Shown: positions 61,501 to 64,000 of the stretch, one piece after another
Numbering within the stretch: position 1 is the first letter of the stretch
Layout: each line of letters opens with the position of its first letter
Assembly (NCBI GenBank): GCA_030562195.1
Contig: CM060202.1
Coordinates: forward strand, 9,548,001 to 9,612,000
Direction of reading: 5' to 3'
Length of the DNA: 64,000 bases
From: Nipponacmea schrenckii
Lineage: Eukaryota; Mollusca; Gastropoda; Lottiidae
Notes under the pieces: model-generated
The model's input: the letters and a program-made list of their open reading frames with translations, nothing else
Told to the model about the DNA's origin: nothing
Databases searched by the model: none
Position numbers and translations under genes: made by a program

Positions 61501-62680
61501 TGTTCTTAGGCTAGTACATTAAGTTCGTTTGTGACTTCTTATTAATATAAATGTTTAATACATTCAGTGTCAATGTATAAATTCTAAATTTATTCCGTCA
61601 TGTGAGGCACTCATCCATATAGCAGGTCAAGTACCCGTGTTGTTTCGAACTCTTTCAAGAAGATATATCAAATTCGGACAAATTCAATACAATTCAAGAC
61701 AATTTAACATACGAAACTATATTATGGTACACTAAAATAAAACACGACCGTAGTTCAGAACCATTTTGAATCTCTAACTCGAAGTTTTATCAAGGTTATT
61801 ATTTCAACAAAATCTTCAAATGACATTTAAAGCCATTTCTAAACCTAAAAAAGTTACTTGAAATCTAAGTTGAAATATTTTAGGTTTTTTGCGACTTATA
61901 AGATACAAATTTGACACCTATAACAATTAGGGTTTGGATCAAACCACCATAAAACTGCTTCATATTTTATTTTCAAAAGTGTTCATTAAATGGTACCGTA
62001 GTCATAACTAATTGAGTATAGGGGCTACTAGTATATAGGACATATATATTTCTAAAATTGTTGACACAACTATTTCTCACATTTATAGACTTATTATAAG
62101 ATGGGCGAGACATTAGAGAATGTCTTTTGAAGAGGCAGTATGTAAAATTTTCATAACCAAAAACATCGGAAATTAGCCTATTTAACTATAATATTTACTT
62201 ATATGTATCAAGTTGATCAAACCGAATTTGTTTTAGAAGGGTTAATTAAAAATGAAAGGTAAAGATTGCCAATCAATGAATTTGACCTACCTTAAGTGGT
62301 TGCCTGTGTTAGCTCAAAGTTGAAAATTGAAACCAGCCCAATAAATAAAAGATTTTGTTTCTCTACAATTGCAGTAGTTTTCTTACACCTTATTATATTG
62401 TAAAGTTTCCAAAATTTTAGCGAAAGCATTTTTTTTGGACCTACAAATAAACAGGAGTCCCCTTTACTTTAGTATAATCGTTCCTATTACTATTTTTAAT
62501 TACGATTTTCTACTTCCATCGAAAACATGACAATCTGCAAGATAATGTTCTAGTCGGGGAGGCTAAATAAATTTTCAAATGTGAATATTCTACATCAAAT
62601 ATAGTTTAATTTGAAGGCACAATTGTGTCGCACTTGTCTTTTATCTTATTTGTAAGAAAATGAGCGAATTTTTGTAATAG
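61501..62680. other. upstream flank of the lipoxygenase gene
   Basis: 1.2 kb of AT-rich sequence before the lipoxygenase start. No TATA box or CRE/ETS pair was recognised, and no ORF. A 5' non-coding exon could lie here but is not visible. Confidence 0.35.
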
Positions 62681-62689
62681 TAATCATTT

Positions 62690-62965
62690 CTTGGAAGTGT
62701 TAAAAGAGGGAAATTTTTGCCGGGACAGTGGCATAAGCCTACTGTTTTTGTGATTTCCAAGTATTGAGGGTTCTTTAACGTGCGGTCTCTGGCACACGGG
62801 GCCTCGGTTTTATTGTACCATCCGAGAGACTAGACGCTTGTCCATAACAGCCCCTTAGCCCAGCATTACTGACAAGGGAAAACCTGGCTGACAAATCCGA
62901 AATTCATCTCGTCCTTTGCTGGGTTAGCGAGCAAGCGTTCACTTACTGAACCACTACGGTTCTCA
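62690..62965 (-). mobile_element. tRNA-derived SINE
   Basis: On the minus strand: a tRNA-like start (GTAGTGGTTCAGTAAGTGAACG, boxes partly kept, then CTTGCTCGCTAACCC), CCCTTGTCAGTAATGCTGGG, the core CTCGGATGGTACAATAAAACC and GAGGCCCCGTGTGCC, then CGCACGTTAAAGAACCCTC and a 3' end near 62697. It is the best-kept SINE in the window and shares its core with copies at 22978, 34165 and 54731. Confidence 0.75.
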
Positions 62966-64000
62966 ACAAAAACACGGACTATGCCATCATAGCATCACTC
63001 TCAAGTGAGTATTTGTTTGAAACATATAACTTCTTGCTAAGATTCTTCGATCATATCCCCAAACTTTCTTCACGTTTTTATTACCTTTTAATCTAGCCAC
63101 TTAGGTTAGGATACAAAGACAAGCTTCTTGGCCACTCACCCGTTTTATTTGGCCGCCAGTCAATCGAAAAAACCGTCCTCTCAAACTTCGGTCATCCATC
63201 ATATTCATCTAGTGAGTATGATAAACAGCTCACGTTAATATATATCAAGAAATATATATCTAGAAAGAAGGTAAGTGATAAATAAACTGATTCAATATTT
63301 AATCAAACGACATTAACCGTTTAATTGATTAAAAAAAGCAGTATAGATAGAGTAAAACAAATCGATCTTACCCTAATTTAGTACGTCTTAAGCGAGAGCA
63401 ATGCTGGCAATATATATCTTAATAATTTGATGGGTTTTGATAAGTAAAAGACAACCATCAAATTTAGGAATAATGAATTAGTGCTAAATATCGGCATTAT
63501 GATTCCTCATATTCTACATCTTGCTGTCAAAAGTCTGCTAGCAAATTGTGTAATCAACTGAATTTTTTTATTTTTTTATTTATTGGAAGCACGTTCATCT
63601 ACCAAAAATTGTTACTTTAATTTACAATTGATAGTAACGCGGACTGTAACAATCGGAATTTGATACATGTTCTAATTTGCAACAATTGCTCTTTTTATTG
63701 TGGCCCAAATACCCTTTGCTCGTATTACTCTGACCAAACTACCCTGCGTTCGTATTATTTCTGTGCACGTATAACTATAACAGTGACGGAACGGCGTGAC
63801 TAGTCACGATTACTAATCCGCTTAGAACTAATAGATTATCTATCGTCCTAAATAAAAAGAAAATTATTCCCATTCGTTTAAACCCAGATTAATTAATTAA
63901 TAGACTTAATGTGGGATTTCTCCTAATTATAAAACCGCTTTATGTTTATAAATGCTTGACAAATAAAACTAATTTGTAGTCAAATATGTAGAAAATAATC
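62966..64000. other. right end of window, no gene seen
   Basis: AT-rich sequence with no ORF over 60 codons and no recognisable exon. A short phrase with TTCGTATTA/CTCGTATTA appears twice near 63718-63760. Confidence 0.4.

Overview
This is animal nuclear DNA: AT-rich, with short GT-AG exons scattered in long repeat-filled introns. The gene set (CLOCK, arfaptin, a small Tim protein, an animal lipoxygenase) and the repeats (Penelope-like elements, LINE tails ending in ATT repeats, tRNA-derived SINEs whose core resembles those of marine invertebrates) suggest a lophotrochozoan, most likely a mollusc. The species cannot be read from the sequence.

Layout. (1) 1-15 kb: probably one large upstream CLOCK intron. 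It holds a possible foreign 3' exon, decayed AT-rich repeats, two TTAA-flanked DNA transposons of the T2/Kolobok type (the larger carries a THAP-domain gene), a 117-bp satellite of about 6.5 kb interrupted by one of those transposons and by a truncated LINE, a small tandem repeat with a strikingly T-to-C-shifted copy, a dead LINE and a Penelope-like fragment. (2) 15.06-27.82 kb, plus strand: the PAS-A, PAS-B and C-terminal exons of CLOCK (ten exons, 820 codons, frame continuous). The bHLH exons were not found. A frameshifted C2-domain gene sits inside one intron. (3) 28.06-33.95 kb: a recent 1.98-kb tandem duplication, its second copy split by a Penelope-like element. (4) 34.8-39.5 kb, plus: arfaptin (five coding exons, 354 aa), followed by 5.7 kb of long 3'UTR or intergenic sequence. 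(5) 45.2-45.5 kb, minus: TIMM8-like small Tim. (6) 46.5-48.4 kb: small unidentified genes or ORFs. (7) 48.8-61.5 kb, minus: a complete lipoxygenase of 14 exons and 681 aa, with a 3-kb array of a 52-bp satellite in its first intron. (8) 61.5-64 kb: upstream flank with a SINE.

The genes have no common pathway: a circadian transcription factor, a BAR-domain Golgi protein, a mitochondrial import chaperone and a fatty-acid dioxygenase are simply neighbours. Exon coordinates were derived by hand from splice sites, frame continuity and family similarity. No database search was run.
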